Below, one piece after another: positions 41,211-51,070 of a stretch of DNA of 64,000 nucleotides. The position numbers were made by a program, and so were the translations under genes. The notes under the pieces are model-generated. The model had not been told where the DNA came from. It saw only the letters and a program-made list of their open reading frames with translations, and did not search any database. This DNA is from Bacteroidota bacterium. GTDB taxonomy: Bacteria > Bacteroidota > Bacteroidia > B-17B0 > Aurantibacillaceae. The DNA lies in assembly GCA_947450025.1 (NCBI GenBank), contig CANFTW010000013.1:33665-97664 (forward strand), given 5' to 3'. How positions within the stretch are numbered: position 1 is the first letter of the stretch; each line of letters opens with the position of its first letter.

Positions 41211-41597
41211 ATGAAAGGTAAAATTTTAAATATACTATTACTCATCACTTCTTTTATAGGTTATTTAGAATGGAGTGGGGGAAATCATTTATTTTTATGG
41301 CAAGCAGAAAAAGATATTATCATTAAATTTTTCAATAGCCCCTCATCAGTATTACATCCTTTTATCTTAATTCCCTTTATTGGCCAACTATTACTGATTT
41401 TTACACTTTTTCAAAAAAAACCTACTACCATCATAACCTATTTTGGGATAGTAACTTTAGGCATATTATTGTTATTCATGTTTATCATTGGCATCATTAG
41501 TTTAAATCTTAAAATCATCAGCTCATGTATTCCATTTTTAGGATTAGCCATCATTACTATCCAATATCATAGATCATTAAAACTTATAATCACATGA
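41211..41597 (+). CDS. Multi-pass membrane protein of unknown function
   Basis: About 4 hydrophobic segments; stop overlaps the start of the next gene (ATGA). Confidence 0.6.
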   Translation: MKGKILNILLLITSFIGYLEWSGGNHLFLWQAEKDIIIKFFNSPSSVLHPFILIPFIGQLLLIFTLFQKKPTTIITYFGIVTLGILLLFMFIIGIISLNLKIISSCIPFLGLAIITIQYHRSLKLIIT

Positions 41598-42523
41598 GAC
41601 ATTTTAAAATCCTTGGAGTATTCATCATTTTAGTGAGCGTCTCCTCCTTTCAATTTTCTTCAGAAATAGAGACCAACATCAAAACTCCAACATCAGATTC
41701 AAGTACCCATTGGCTAACATTATATGGCAAATATATTTACCAACATGAATCATGTGCGAATTGTCATTCATTAGTTGATACAGAACAATCTGTATACATT
41801 AGCTTAGATGGTCTAAGTGGCAAATATCCAAACTCTTGGCATTACAATCACTTACTAGAACCACAAATGATGGTTCCAGATTCTAAAATGCCTGTTTATG
41901 CTTATCTTATTGATAAACCATTAAATCAACAAACGTTTAATGCAATAATAGATCAATCAATTGTTCAACCTTCGGCGATTAACCCAAACACCTTATGGCA
42001 AATCTTACATGAAGAAGCTCAATATGTCGCAAATGATTTAAAGAAATATGGGATAGAAAACACCCAATCAACTGAAATTCTTGCAATCATCGCCTATTTA
42101 CAAAAAATTCCAGCCAGTCCAATCCGACGTCAAAAAGACTCTATTATAACCGCAGAGTATAAAAGGAAACAACAGATTTGGGATCAAGTATTAATAGATA
42201 GTAATCATGTTGTTATGAAAAATGCTTTAGATAAAACAAATATCCCAGCTGGAAAAATTATTTTTAAAAATAATTGTTCGGCTTGCCATGGGATTGATGG
42301 AGAAGGATTAATTGGTCCAAATTTAACAGATGAATATTGGATAAACGGAGCTAAGCTATCTCATGTGATCAATACCATAGTGAATGGTATTCCTGAAAAA
42401 GGTATGATGGCATGGAGAAATCAATTAACTCCACTTGAGGTTGGTCAAGTTACATCGTATATTTTTTCCATTAAAGGATTTAAACCCAAACATGCGAAGC
42501 AAAAACAAGGGATGAAAGAATAA
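41594..42523 (+). CDS. Di-heme cytochrome c, CcoO-like segment plus CcoP-like C-terminal heme domain
   Basis: 'CANCHS' + 'LSGKYPNSWHYNHLLEPQMMVPDSKMPVYAYLIDKPLN' + 'TEILAIIAYLQKIP' (CcoO-like), then 'CSACHGIDGEGLIGPNLTDEYWINGAKLSHVINTIVNGIPEKGMMAWRNQLTPLEVGQVTSYIFS' (CcoP-like). Confidence 0.85.
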   Translation: MRHFKILGVFIILVSVSSFQFSSEIETNIKTPTSDSSTHWLTLYGKYIYQHESCANCHSLVDTEQSVYISLDGLSGKYPNSWHYNHLLEPQMMVPDSKMPVYAYLIDKPLNQQTFNAIIDQSIVQPSAINPNTLWQILHEEAQYVANDLKKYGIENTQSTEILAIIAYLQKIPASPIRRQKDSIITAEYKRKQQIWDQVLIDSNHVVMKNALDKTNIPAGKIIFKNNCSACHGIDGEGLIGPNLTDEYWINGAKLSHVINTIVNGIPEKGMMAWRNQLTPLEVGQVTSYIFSIKGFKPKHAKQKQGMKE

Positions 42524-42604
42524 GGTTAAAAATTCTTAATTCAAATAACAAAAACAAACCAGCAATAATAATAACCATACATTGCTTAATATAAAAAAAA
42601 TCAA

Positions 42605-43177
42605 ATGAAAACCATTTTTATTTTTACCATACTAATTAGTATCAGTGCACTTCATCAATCTTGTCGTTCATCAGATCAGTCCGATTTTGAAACACCACTA
42701 AAATTAACAACGAAAGATTCAGTAAAAAAATATTATACGATAGAAGCTTATAATAATACCAAAGGCATTTTAAGTACAGGGGAAGTCATTACTCATTTTT
42801 ATTGTCCTGATGCGATAAATGAATTCCCTCCTATAGATATCAAATCATGGAATAAAGTACCAGCTGTTAATAACCGTTTTCCCACTTATGAAGAAACCTT
42901 AAATGGAACAGCGATTCATCATTATGGCGAGAAGCCAAGCAAATTAGTTAAAGCCTACAGTTTAAGTTTGCCAAAATTAGCACGATATATTGGTCCTGTA
43001 TCAACTACTATTGCCTCACCAAAAAAAGACGAGCTAGTTGTGGTGATTCAAATTGTTCAAACCCCTGCTGATACTATTGTAGGATATAGATTTTTAAGCG
43101 GAGGAGTGGGGGGTTCAAAGATACGCGACTATCATTTTCTAACAGAGCATGAAATAGACTTAGTAACCAACCCTTAA
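42605..43177 (+). CDS. Hypothetical lipoprotein
   Basis: Lipobox 'ALHQSCRSS'. Confidence 0.6.
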   Translation: MKTIFIFTILISISALHQSCRSSDQSDFETPLKLTTKDSVKKYYTIEAYNNTKGILSTGEVITHFYCPDAINEFPPIDIKSWNKVPAVNNRFPTYEETLNGTAIHHYGEKPSKLVKAYSLSLPKLARYIGPVSTTIASPKKDELVVVIQIVQTPADTIVGYRFLSGGVGGSKIRDYHFLTEHEIDLVTNP

Positions 43178-43225
43178 TACTCAATTAAAATTATTACCAA
43201 AATTATTTTTTGAATATTTTCTATT

Positions 43226-44188
43226 ATGAAATTTATTTTAAGTATCATTTTAATAATCACTCAACTTTGGCTTATAGGTCAAGATAAATCGGTAGATAAT
43301 TCTAAAATTACTAAAACCTATAAGACCTTCATTAACCATAAATTGTGTGGATATGAAGAACACGATAAAAAAGGAAATATTATTTTCTCAAAAAACAATG
43401 GTATGAATGGGCCCATTACCATGTTATATGTTGCAGAATATGATTCATTAAGTAGAAGAACGAGATCTTATTTTGTTCATTCTAATCTTGGTTTTTCCGC
43501 TAGTGACATTGTATTTGAACCTTTAAAAATTAAATACTTTCATTTCTCTCTCGAATCTTCAGATGAAAACTCGTATAATAGAACATTTTTAAATACTGTA
43601 AATTCAAAAAAAGAATTTATGGAATTAAAAGAAACTAAAGACCTAATGAAAGGAAAAAAAGAACTTTCAAATATTGAACTATTAGATTCAACAAACCATG
43701 TCATGATCGAATATTATCTTTCAGAAAAAGGAGATACTAGTTCTATAAATACTTATCAATACAATAAAGACCATAAAGAAGTTTGGTTTCATTATGGAAC
43801 GATTGGATCAGAAGATTGGACATGGGATATTTATTCTATATATAATGACCATTTAGATAAAATAAAATCTTACAGAGTTTCAGCTACAAATGATATAAGA
43901 GATACTACTGAGGTTTATCAATATATCTATAATTCAAACCACCAACTTATATCTGAAAACTATTATCATAAGAAAAAATTCAGTCACAAAACCGATTATG
44001 TATATAATGAAAAGGGACAGCTTATTAAGGAACAATTTTATGAGGGAGATGAAGCGGTGATTGATGTGATAACCACTTATCAATATGATAAGAATACAAA
44101 GTTAGTTTCCAAAAAAGTATCTAAAGACTATAGAAATTCTAAAAAGCCAGAAACTGAAGTATGGGAGTTTAAAGCGACTTATTGGTAA
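43226..44188 (+). CDS. Exported hypothetical protein with YD/RHS-like beta repeats
   Basis: Signal peptide; 'YQYIYNSNHQLISENYYHKKKFSHKTDYVYNEKGQLIKEQFY..TTYQYDKNTKLVSKKVS'. Confidence 0.6.
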   Translation: MKFILSIILIITQLWLIGQDKSVDNSKITKTYKTFINHKLCGYEEHDKKGNIIFSKNNGMNGPITMLYVAEYDSLSRRTRSYFVHSNLGFSASDIVFEPLKIKYFHFSLESSDENSYNRTFLNTVNSKKEFMELKETKDLMKGKKELSNIELLDSTNHVMIEYYLSEKGDTSSINTYQYNKDHKEVWFHYGTIGSEDWTWDIYSIYNDHLDKIKSYRVSATNDIRDTTEVYQYIYNSNHQLISENYYHKKKFSHKTDYVYNEKGQLIKEQFYEGDEAVIDVITTYQYDKNTKLVSKKVSKDYRNSKKPETEVWEFKATYW

Positions 44189-44264
44189 AATTTATAAATA
44201 AAAAAATTACTCAAATGTTGATTATTTAGATTTTAGTATCTTCAGATTCATAAAAAGAAACCGT

Positions 44265-45425
44265 TTGAAATACATCACCAAAACTATATGGATTTTATCA
44301 TTGGTAAGTTTATTTACCGACATTTCAAGTGAGATGTTATATCCTGTTATGCCAATTTATTTAAAATCGATTGGATTTTCAATTGTATTAATTGGTGTTC
44401 TAGAAGGCTTAGCGGAGGCCACTGCTGGATTAAGTAAAGGCTATTTTGGAAAACTATCTGATACCTATAACAAACGCGTACCTTTTGTGCAAATAGGATA
44501 TATGCTTAGCACCATTTCAAAACCCATGATGGCCATTTTCACTTATCCTCTTTGGATATTTTTTTCAAGAACATTAGATCGTTTTGGTAAAGGGATTAGA
44601 ACAGGAGCCAGAGATGCTATTCTTTCTGATGAAGCAACTCCTGAAACCAAAGGAAAAGTATTTGGCTTTCATCGTTCATTAGATACCTTAGGAGCAGCCA
44701 TTGGGCCTAGTTTGGCACTGTTATATTTGTATTTCTATCCAGAAAATTATATAACGTTATTTTACATTGCCTTTATTCCTGGTGCATTTGCTATTCTTAC
44801 AGCATTCTTATTGAAAGAAAAGAAATCATTACTTATTGCAAAAAAAGAAAAACCTTCTTTTTTTGCAATTATGAGTTATTGGAAAACTAGTTCAACTGAA
44901 TACAAAAAATTAGCTATAGGACTATTAGCATTCACTTTATTTAATAGCTCAGATGTATTTTTGTTACTTCAAGTAAAACAAAATGGCTTAAGTGACTCCA
45001 TGGTCATTGGTGTTTATATATTTTATAATTTAATATATGCCTTATTTGCATTTCCTATTGGAGTGATTGCCGATCGGGTAGGGCTTAAAACTATCTACAT
45101 TATTGGGTTATTTATTTTTGCTATTGTTTATTTTAGTATGTCTACGAATAGTAATATGTATGTGTTTTATGCTTTATTTTTTTTATATGGTATTTATTCA
45201 GCTGCAACAGAAGGAATTTCCAAAGCATGGATTTCAAATATTACACCTAAACAAGATACTGCTTCTGCCATAGGAGCATATGCAGGCTTACAAAGTATTT
45301 GCACCATGCTAGCAAGCTCAATAACAGGTATTATCTGGTTTAAATTTGGGTCGGCAACTGCCTTCATATTGACAGGCAGTATGACTGTGTTGGTAATGAT
45401 ATATTTCATGACCATTAAAAAATAG
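44265..45425 (+). CDS. MFS transporter
   Basis: TTG start; 'LFTDISSEMLYPVMPIYLKSIGFS', 'DRFGKGIRTGARDAILSDEA', about 12 TM. Confidence 0.92.
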   Translation: MKYITKTIWILSLVSLFTDISSEMLYPVMPIYLKSIGFSIVLIGVLEGLAEATAGLSKGYFGKLSDTYNKRVPFVQIGYMLSTISKPMMAIFTYPLWIFFSRTLDRFGKGIRTGARDAILSDEATPETKGKVFGFHRSLDTLGAAIGPSLALLYLYFYPENYITLFYIAFIPGAFAILTAFLLKEKKSLLIAKKEKPSFFAIMSYWKTSSTEYKKLAIGLLAFTLFNSSDVFLLLQVKQNGLSDSMVIGVYIFYNLIYALFAFPIGVIADRVGLKTIYIIGLFIFAIVYFSMSTNSNMYVFYALFFLYGIYSAATEGISKAWISNITPKQDTASAIGAYAGLQSICTMLASSITGIIWFKFGSATAFILTGSMTVLVMIYFMTIKK

Positions 45426-45473
45426 CTCCATATTAAAATTAGAGTTCTAGTTTATTAAACTACTGCAGTAAAT

Positions 45474-45504
45474 AATAAGAGCCATGATTAACATGGCTCT
45501 TATT
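45474..45504. terminator. Terminator-like palindrome between the convergent MFS gene and dnaB
   Basis: AATAAGAGCCATG-ATTAA-CATGGCTCTTATT. Confidence 0.7.
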
Positions 45505-45519
45505 ATAAAACATTTCTGA

Positions 45520-47091
45520 TTAAAACACTTCATCAATATCATTCCTTCTAATGATATCTGAGCTTGGAGTATCATCGTCGTCCCACTTGGTAGACTGAAC
45601 AGTTTTTGTTGTAGGTTGAGATAAAAAATCAGTATTTTGAGCAAGACCAGAACTTGTAACATTACTTGCATAAATATCAGATCCTTCATTATAATCTAAA
45701 TCCGTAAACTTTGCAAACTGTCCGATGAATTTTAATGGAACATCAACAATTGATCCATGACGATTTTTGGCAATAATAATTTCAGCTCTATTTTTTGTTG
45801 GTTGATTATTTTCATCCACTTCAATACCATAATACTCTGGACGATAAATAAACATTACCATATCCGCATCTTGCTCAATTGCACCAGACTCACGTAAATC
45901 ACTTAATTGAGGACGCTTGCTTCCACCAGGTCTATTTTCAACCTGACGACTTAATTGAGATAAAGCAATAATCGGTATTTCTAATTCTTTTGCTAAAGAT
46001 TTTAAACCACGTGAAATTTGAGAAATTTCTTGTTCACGATTTCCTTTACTATCAGGTCCACCACTCATTAACTGTAAGTAGTCAATAATAATTAAAGATA
46101 CATTTTGTTGTTCTTTTAAACGACGAGCTTTAGCTCTTAATTCAAAAATAGATAGAGCAGGGGTATCATCAATGTATAAAGGAGCTACTGATAATTTTTT
46201 AATACGCTCATTTAATTGAACAAATTCGTGATTATCTAAATTTCCTTTTAATATTTTATCTTGATTAATTTCGGTTTCAGATGAAATTAATCGTTTGACT
46301 AATTGTAAAGAAGACATCTCTAAAGAGAAAATAGCAACTGGTTTGTTAAATTCAACAGCTGCATTTTTAGCCATAGTAACTACAAATGCTGTTTTACCCA
46401 TACCAGGACGAGCTGCTAAAATTAGTAAATCAGATTTTTGCCAACCTCCTGTAATTCTATCTAAAGCAGTAAATCCAGAAGGTACACCTAATAAACCATC
46501 CGTTTGAGCTGCAGCTGTTTCGATTTCAGTAATAGCTTGAGCAATTAAAGAAGTCATTCCTACATGTTGTTTACGAACATTTGAATCTAAAATCTCGAAA
46601 ATATGTTGAGTCGTTGCATCTAATAATTCAAACACATCCGTACTATCTTCATAAGCAGATTTAATAGTTTCTGTACTAATACGAATTAATTCACGTTGCA
46701 AATATTTTTGTGCAACAATACGAGCATGATATTCGATATTAGCTGAAGAAGCAATTCGATTAGTTAACGATGATACATAAAATGAACCGCCCACTATTTC
46801 TAATTCACCGCTACGTTTTAATTCTTGAGTAACTGTTAATATATCAACGGGTTCAGAACGATTAAATAAATTATAAATTGCTTTAAATATAATTCCGTTT
46901 TGTTCCTTATAAAAACTTTCTGGTGAAAGTACATCAATCACAGTACTTAAGGCATCTTTTTCAAGAAGCATGGCACCAAGAACAGCCTCTTCTAATTCGA
47001 TAGCTTGTGGTTGTAATTTACCAACTTCATTAGTCGATAATGGAGTATATAATTTTTTACGAGTCTTATTTTGATTATCTAAATTTTGCAT
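45520..47091 (-). CDS. dnaB: Replicative DNA helicase
   Basis: 'LEEAVLGAMLLEKDAL', 'LLILAARPGMGKTAFVVTMAKNAA', 'IIIDYLQLMSG', 'SQLSRQVENRPGGSKRPQLSDLRESGAIEQDADMVMFIYRPEYY'. Confidence 0.97.
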   Translation of the reverse strand: MQNLDNQNKTRKKLYTPLSTNEVGKLQPQAIELEEAVLGAMLLEKDALSTVIDVLSPESFYKEQNGIIFKAIYNLFNRSEPVDILTVTQELKRSGELEIVGGSFYVSSLTNRIASSANIEYHARIVAQKYLQRELIRISTETIKSAYEDSTDVFELLDATTQHIFEILDSNVRKQHVGMTSLIAQAITEIETAAAQTDGLLGVPSGFTALDRITGGWQKSDLLILAARPGMGKTAFVVTMAKNAAVEFNKPVAIFSLEMSSLQLVKRLISSETEINQDKILKGNLDNHEFVQLNERIKKLSVAPLYIDDTPALSIFELRAKARRLKEQQNVSLIIIDYLQLMSGGPDSKGNREQEISQISRGLKSLAKELEIPIIALSQLSRQVENRPGGSKRPQLSDLRESGAIEQDADMVMFIYRPEYYGIEVDENNQPTKNRAEIIIAKNRHGSIVDVPLKFIGQFAKFTDLDYNEGSDIYASNVTSSGLAQNTDFLSQPTTKTVQSTKWDDDDTPSSDIIRRNDIDEVF

Positions 47092-47354
47092 AGTTTTTAG
47101 TACGGAGGGTAAAAATGCTCATTACTTTCTAATTATTGAATTTACGAAAATTCAGCATAATTCGCAAACTTAACAATGGATTAACATGTATTTTTAATTA
47201 ACTGATAATCAGTACTGAATTTGTTAGTAAACTAAAAAATGAAAGTAAACATGTTAAGAAAATGACTAGTAAACTTTTAAACAATTAGCAATTAGCAAAA
47301 AACGAATCAATGATTTTTCCATTTTATGTACTATATTTAACATAAGTAATAAAA

Positions 47355-49328
47355 GTGAAGAAATTTTTATATACAAACAAAATCTTTATTTGGGTAATCT
47401 TGTTTTCAGCAAATACCTTACTCTCCTATGCGGGCGATCAAAAACAATTTATGACCTTTTTTAAGTCACAAACGTTTAAAGGTAAAGTTCATGCATTTGA
47501 CACCTTAAATCTGCAAGATAAAGCAATCTTTTTTCCTTTAATAAAAAATGAATTATCTATTATCAAGCAAAAAGCAATTGCAGACCATCAATTTGAAATT
47601 CTTGATAGGCTCGAAAAAATTGAAGGTGAAATCTATTACATTAATAAGAATTACACAAAAGCCATTCCTATCTTCACTAAGCTATTATCAAAAAATAAGA
47701 TTAAATCGTCTAATGATAGCATTCAAATATTGTATATTTTAAAAAACGCTTACTTAAATATTAGAAATTTAAATAAAACAATTGAAGCTCATCGCTTATT
47801 AGTAAATATTCAAAAACGAACTCCTCAAATCAGCGCATGGATATTAATGCCTCGATTAAGCACCATTTATTATGAAATGAAATTATACAAAGAATGTCTT
47901 AGAGAGCAATTGCATGAGTATCCTGAAGTTAAAAATAACACGTCCCTTCTAATCAATTTTTTCAATAACCGTGGATTATATTGGGAAAAATCTGGCAATC
48001 AAGATAGTGCCTTGTATTGGTTTAAAAAGGCTAGAGTGCAGTTTCACATGGCTTATTCTGACAATAATTTAAATTTAGATAATGAATTTACATTAGGCTT
48101 AATTGAAGGTAATATTGGACAATCATTTATGGCTTTAAAACAATATGATAAAGCCATTCCTTTATTAAAAAAAGATGTGAAGGCTAGTAAAAAAATAAAG
48201 AATCTTCATAATGCAGGTATTAGTCAATTGGAAATTTCGAAATGTTATATAGAACTAAACCAACTTGATTTAAGTCGTAAATATTTAGATAGTGCCAATA
48301 TACTTTTAACTGATATTGATGATTATAAAACAACCTTAAACATTATTAAGCAATATGCCATTCTTTTCGATAAATCAGCAACTTATACTCAAGCCATTGA
48401 ATACTATAAAAAATATATCCTTTTTAAAGATAGCTTTGATGCTCAAAACAATTTAAAAGAGTTGCTGCTTGCACAAGTAGCAAGTCAAGTTGACGAAAAA
48501 GAAAAATTAATTACCGATAATGAGAAAAATATAAAAGAACAAAATATTGAAGTTAGTAAACAAAAAACTATCCGAAACGCCTTATTATTTTGTGGGATTA
48601 TTCTTATTGTGGTGGTCATATTTATCTCAGTTCAATTAAAAAAAACAAATACTCAAAAACAATTACTGGAAATTAAAAACAAGCAAATTGAAACTCGAAA
48701 TGAAATTATCAATCAATCATTACACGAAAAAGATTTATTAATCAAAGAGGTTCATCATCGGGTAAAAAACAATTTACAAATCATTTCAAGTTTATTAAAA
48801 CTACAATCAGGAAAAAGCGCAAATGATGAAGTTAGAAACTCATTAAGAGAAGCACAAGACCGAATTAATTCTATGGCATTATTACATCAATTATTGTATC
48901 GCAATAATCAGATGACCTCCTTAATGTTTAATGAATACCTTAGTAATTTATTAACTCAGATTTCTGCAAGTTTTTCCACTTCCAATAAAAACATACACAT
49001 TAACGCTCAACTCATTGATTTAAAATTAGATTTAGACACGGCAATTCCTCTTGGCTTAATTACTAATGAACTTGTGTCAAATGCTTATAAACATGCATTC
49101 ATAAATAATGAGGGAGAAATTACGATAGAGTTAACGAAACTTCTTAAAAACACCTATCAATTAAAAATTTCAGATAATGGACAGGGGTTACCCGCTAACT
49201 TCGATTTAACAAGTAATGACTCTCTAGGATTAGATATCGTCAGTATTTTATCTGAACAAATTAACGCCCAATTAAAAATATATAATAACCCAGGCACTAA
49301 TTTTGAAATAGTGTTTCAAGTTGTTTAA
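47355..49328 (+). CDS. TPR-containing sensor histidine kinase (HisKA_2 type)
   Basis: TPR region, one TM, 'EKDLLIKEVHHRVKNNLQIISSLLKLQSG', HATPase 'GLITNELVSNAYKHAF', 'ISDNGQGLP', 'SLGLDIVSILSEQ'; likely GTG start near 47355. Confidence 0.92.
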   Translation: MKKFLYTNKIFIWVILFSANTLLSYAGDQKQFMTFFKSQTFKGKVHAFDTLNLQDKAIFFPLIKNELSIIKQKAIADHQFEILDRLEKIEGEIYYINKNYTKAIPIFTKLLSKNKIKSSNDSIQILYILKNAYLNIRNLNKTIEAHRLLVNIQKRTPQISAWILMPRLSTIYYEMKLYKECLREQLHEYPEVKNNTSLLINFFNNRGLYWEKSGNQDSALYWFKKARVQFHMAYSDNNLNLDNEFTLGLIEGNIGQSFMALKQYDKAIPLLKKDVKASKKIKNLHNAGISQLEISKCYIELNQLDLSRKYLDSANILLTDIDDYKTTLNIIKQYAILFDKSATYTQAIEYYKKYILFKDSFDAQNNLKELLLAQVASQVDEKEKLITDNEKNIKEQNIEVSKQKTIRNALLFCGIILIVVVIFISVQLKKTNTQKQLLEIKNKQIETRNEIINQSLHEKDLLIKEVHHRVKNNLQIISSLLKLQSGKSANDEVRNSLREAQDRINSMALLHQLLYRNNQMTSLMFNEYLSNLLTQISASFSTSNKNIHINAQLIDLKLDLDTAIPLGLITNELVSNAYKHAFINNEGEITIELTKLLKNTYQLKISDNGQGLPANFDLTSNDSLGLDIVSILSEQINAQLKIYNNPGTNFEIVFQVV

Positions 49329-50368
49329 TCCTTTATTCGGTCGTTTATTCCTTTTATAAAATCACTTACCAAATAGGCAATTAACTTACCTGTTTTATTA
49401 TCAGCTTTAATGTGTGATAAAATAGGCGCTCCTTCGGCAATATGTAAATATAATGCTTGAAGCTGTTTTGCACATTGATAAACATATTGTCTAGCTTGAA
49501 CGGGAGATATACCACTGCTTGTTTTAGCACTTGATGGGACATTTGTAATCGCATCTAAATCTATTTCTACACCACAGGGTATTTTATTTACAAATTGGAT
49601 ATTTTGATTTAAAGTATCAGTAAACGTTTTTTGTTCTCTAACGAAAACATCCTCGTAAGAACTGTAATATAATTGATCATTATTTTCTATAAATCTTTTT
49701 AGAACACTTGCCGTGTTATACTGCTCATGCATGCAAAAAACAGAATACTTCCGCATCCATTTTTCATGATACGCATAACTGAAACCATTACCACTGTGTC
49801 TTCCTTCTAATGGTCTAAAATCAGTATGTGGATCACAATTAATGACATTAATGGCTTGATTTAATGCTAATGAACATCCTTTTATAATAGGGTAGGAATT
49901 ATTATGACCACCGCCAATAATGATAGGGATTTTATGGCACTCTACAATTTGATGAACTATAGTAGTCACGCGATCATCAATAAGGGATACTAAATTTCTT
50001 AGTTCAACCATTTCATGTTTATTTTTTGTATTTAAAGCATTTGATTTTTCCATCAAATCATCTACATATACATGACCTAAAACACAAATATTTTTTCCAT
50101 TCAAAAATGAATTACTTTGTTGGCTTAAAAAACTATCTAATGATGGTTTCCATGCGGTATGAGCACCACCACGTCCATAATTTGCCTTTACGCCAATATC
50201 TTCTGGTATACCTATTAAAACAAATTGACATGGAGCTTGTCGTAATTGATCTACCCAATTTTTTTCCGATGTTAACCAAATGACCTCTTCACCTATTTTG
50301 GTTTCATTGGTTCGCTTACGGGTTAATTGCTCAATATCTTTTTTAGTATATAACTCTAAATCCTTCAT
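49325..50368 (-). CDS. Formimidoylglutamase / arginase family protein
   Basis: 'IIIGGGHNNSYP', 'INVINCDPHTDFRPLEGRHSGNGFSYA', 'GVEIDLDAI'. Confidence 0.9.
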   Translation of the reverse strand: MKDLELYTKKDIEQLTRKRTNETKIGEEVIWLTSEKNWVDQLRQAPCQFVLIGIPEDIGVKANYGRGGAHTAWKPSLDSFLSQQSNSFLNGKNICVLGHVYVDDLMEKSNALNTKNKHEMVELRNLVSLIDDRVTTIVHQIVECHKIPIIIGGGHNNSYPIIKGCSLALNQAINVINCDPHTDFRPLEGRHSGNGFSYAYHEKWMRKYSVFCMHEQYNTASVLKRFIENNDQLYYSSYEDVFVREQKTFTDTLNQNIQFVNKIPCGVEIDLDAITNVPSSAKTSSGISPVQARQYVYQCAKQLQALYLHIAEGAPILSHIKADNKTGKLIAYLVSDFIKGINDRIKD

Positions 50369-50396
50369 TCTAATTTTATATTTTTATTCAAAAAAA

Positions 50397-50414
50397 AGTC
50401 CCGATAACGGGACT
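50397..50414 (-). terminator. Terminator-like hairpin
   Basis: AGTCCCGATAACGGGACT; on the minus strand followed by TTTTTTT. Confidence 0.7.
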
Positions 50415-50435
50415 ATCTTATCATTAATCATATTT

Positions 50436-51047
50436 TTACCATTCATCTGAATCTAACGATTTATTACTCGGAATTTTCATAGCTTCTTTAATATCATTTG
50501 CAATTACTGCACTTTGCTTTAACGCCTCACTTTTAATACGTTTCCACATTTCAGGGGGCATTTTCATACTACCGCATTTAGGAATTTCGTTGTACACATC
50601 ACCTCCTGTATACTCAGAATTTGCAGCTGCATGAGTAATTTTCGAAATTGTGTAACGATATTTCCCATCTTTAGCATCAATGCTAACATGCATTGATATA
50701 GTTCCTTGAGCATCCACCACAGGATTTAATTCTTTTAATTTAAAAACAAAGCTAACATTACATTCGGCTTTTGTACCAGAAGTAATACCATTAGATTTAG
50801 TGTATTTCTTATTTTCCACTTTTACAAAATGAACAGCACGCTTTAAAATTTCTGAAGCCTCGATAACTTTTGGATGCATAGTATCAGCAACAGAAACACT
50901 ATCACTTTTTTTTGTTGACAAATCAGTTTCAATTGGCAAAAAAACAACTTCCTGAATCTTATGTTCGTCTTTTATGATTTCTTGAGCAGATAAAATATGA
51001 TTAAAAAATAAGATAGCCAGAAAATAGATTACAGTTTTAAATTTCAT
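50436..51047 (-). CDS. Exported hypothetical protein (DUF4468-like)
   Basis: Signal peptide and 'ISMHVSIDAKDGKYRYTISKITH..GGDVYNEIPKCGSMKMPPEMWKRIKSEA'. Confidence 0.65.
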   Translation of the reverse strand: MKFKTVIYFLAILFFNHILSAQEIIKDEHKIQEVVFLPIETDLSTKKSDSVSVADTMHPKVIEASEILKRAVHFVKVENKKYTKSNGITSGTKAECNVSFVFKLKELNPVVDAQGTISMHVSIDAKDGKYRYTISKITHAAANSEYTGGDVYNEIPKCGSMKMPPEMWKRIKSEALKQSAVIANDIKEAMKIPSNKSLDSDEW

Positions 51048-51070
51048 AAATTTTATTTTAAAAATAAATG

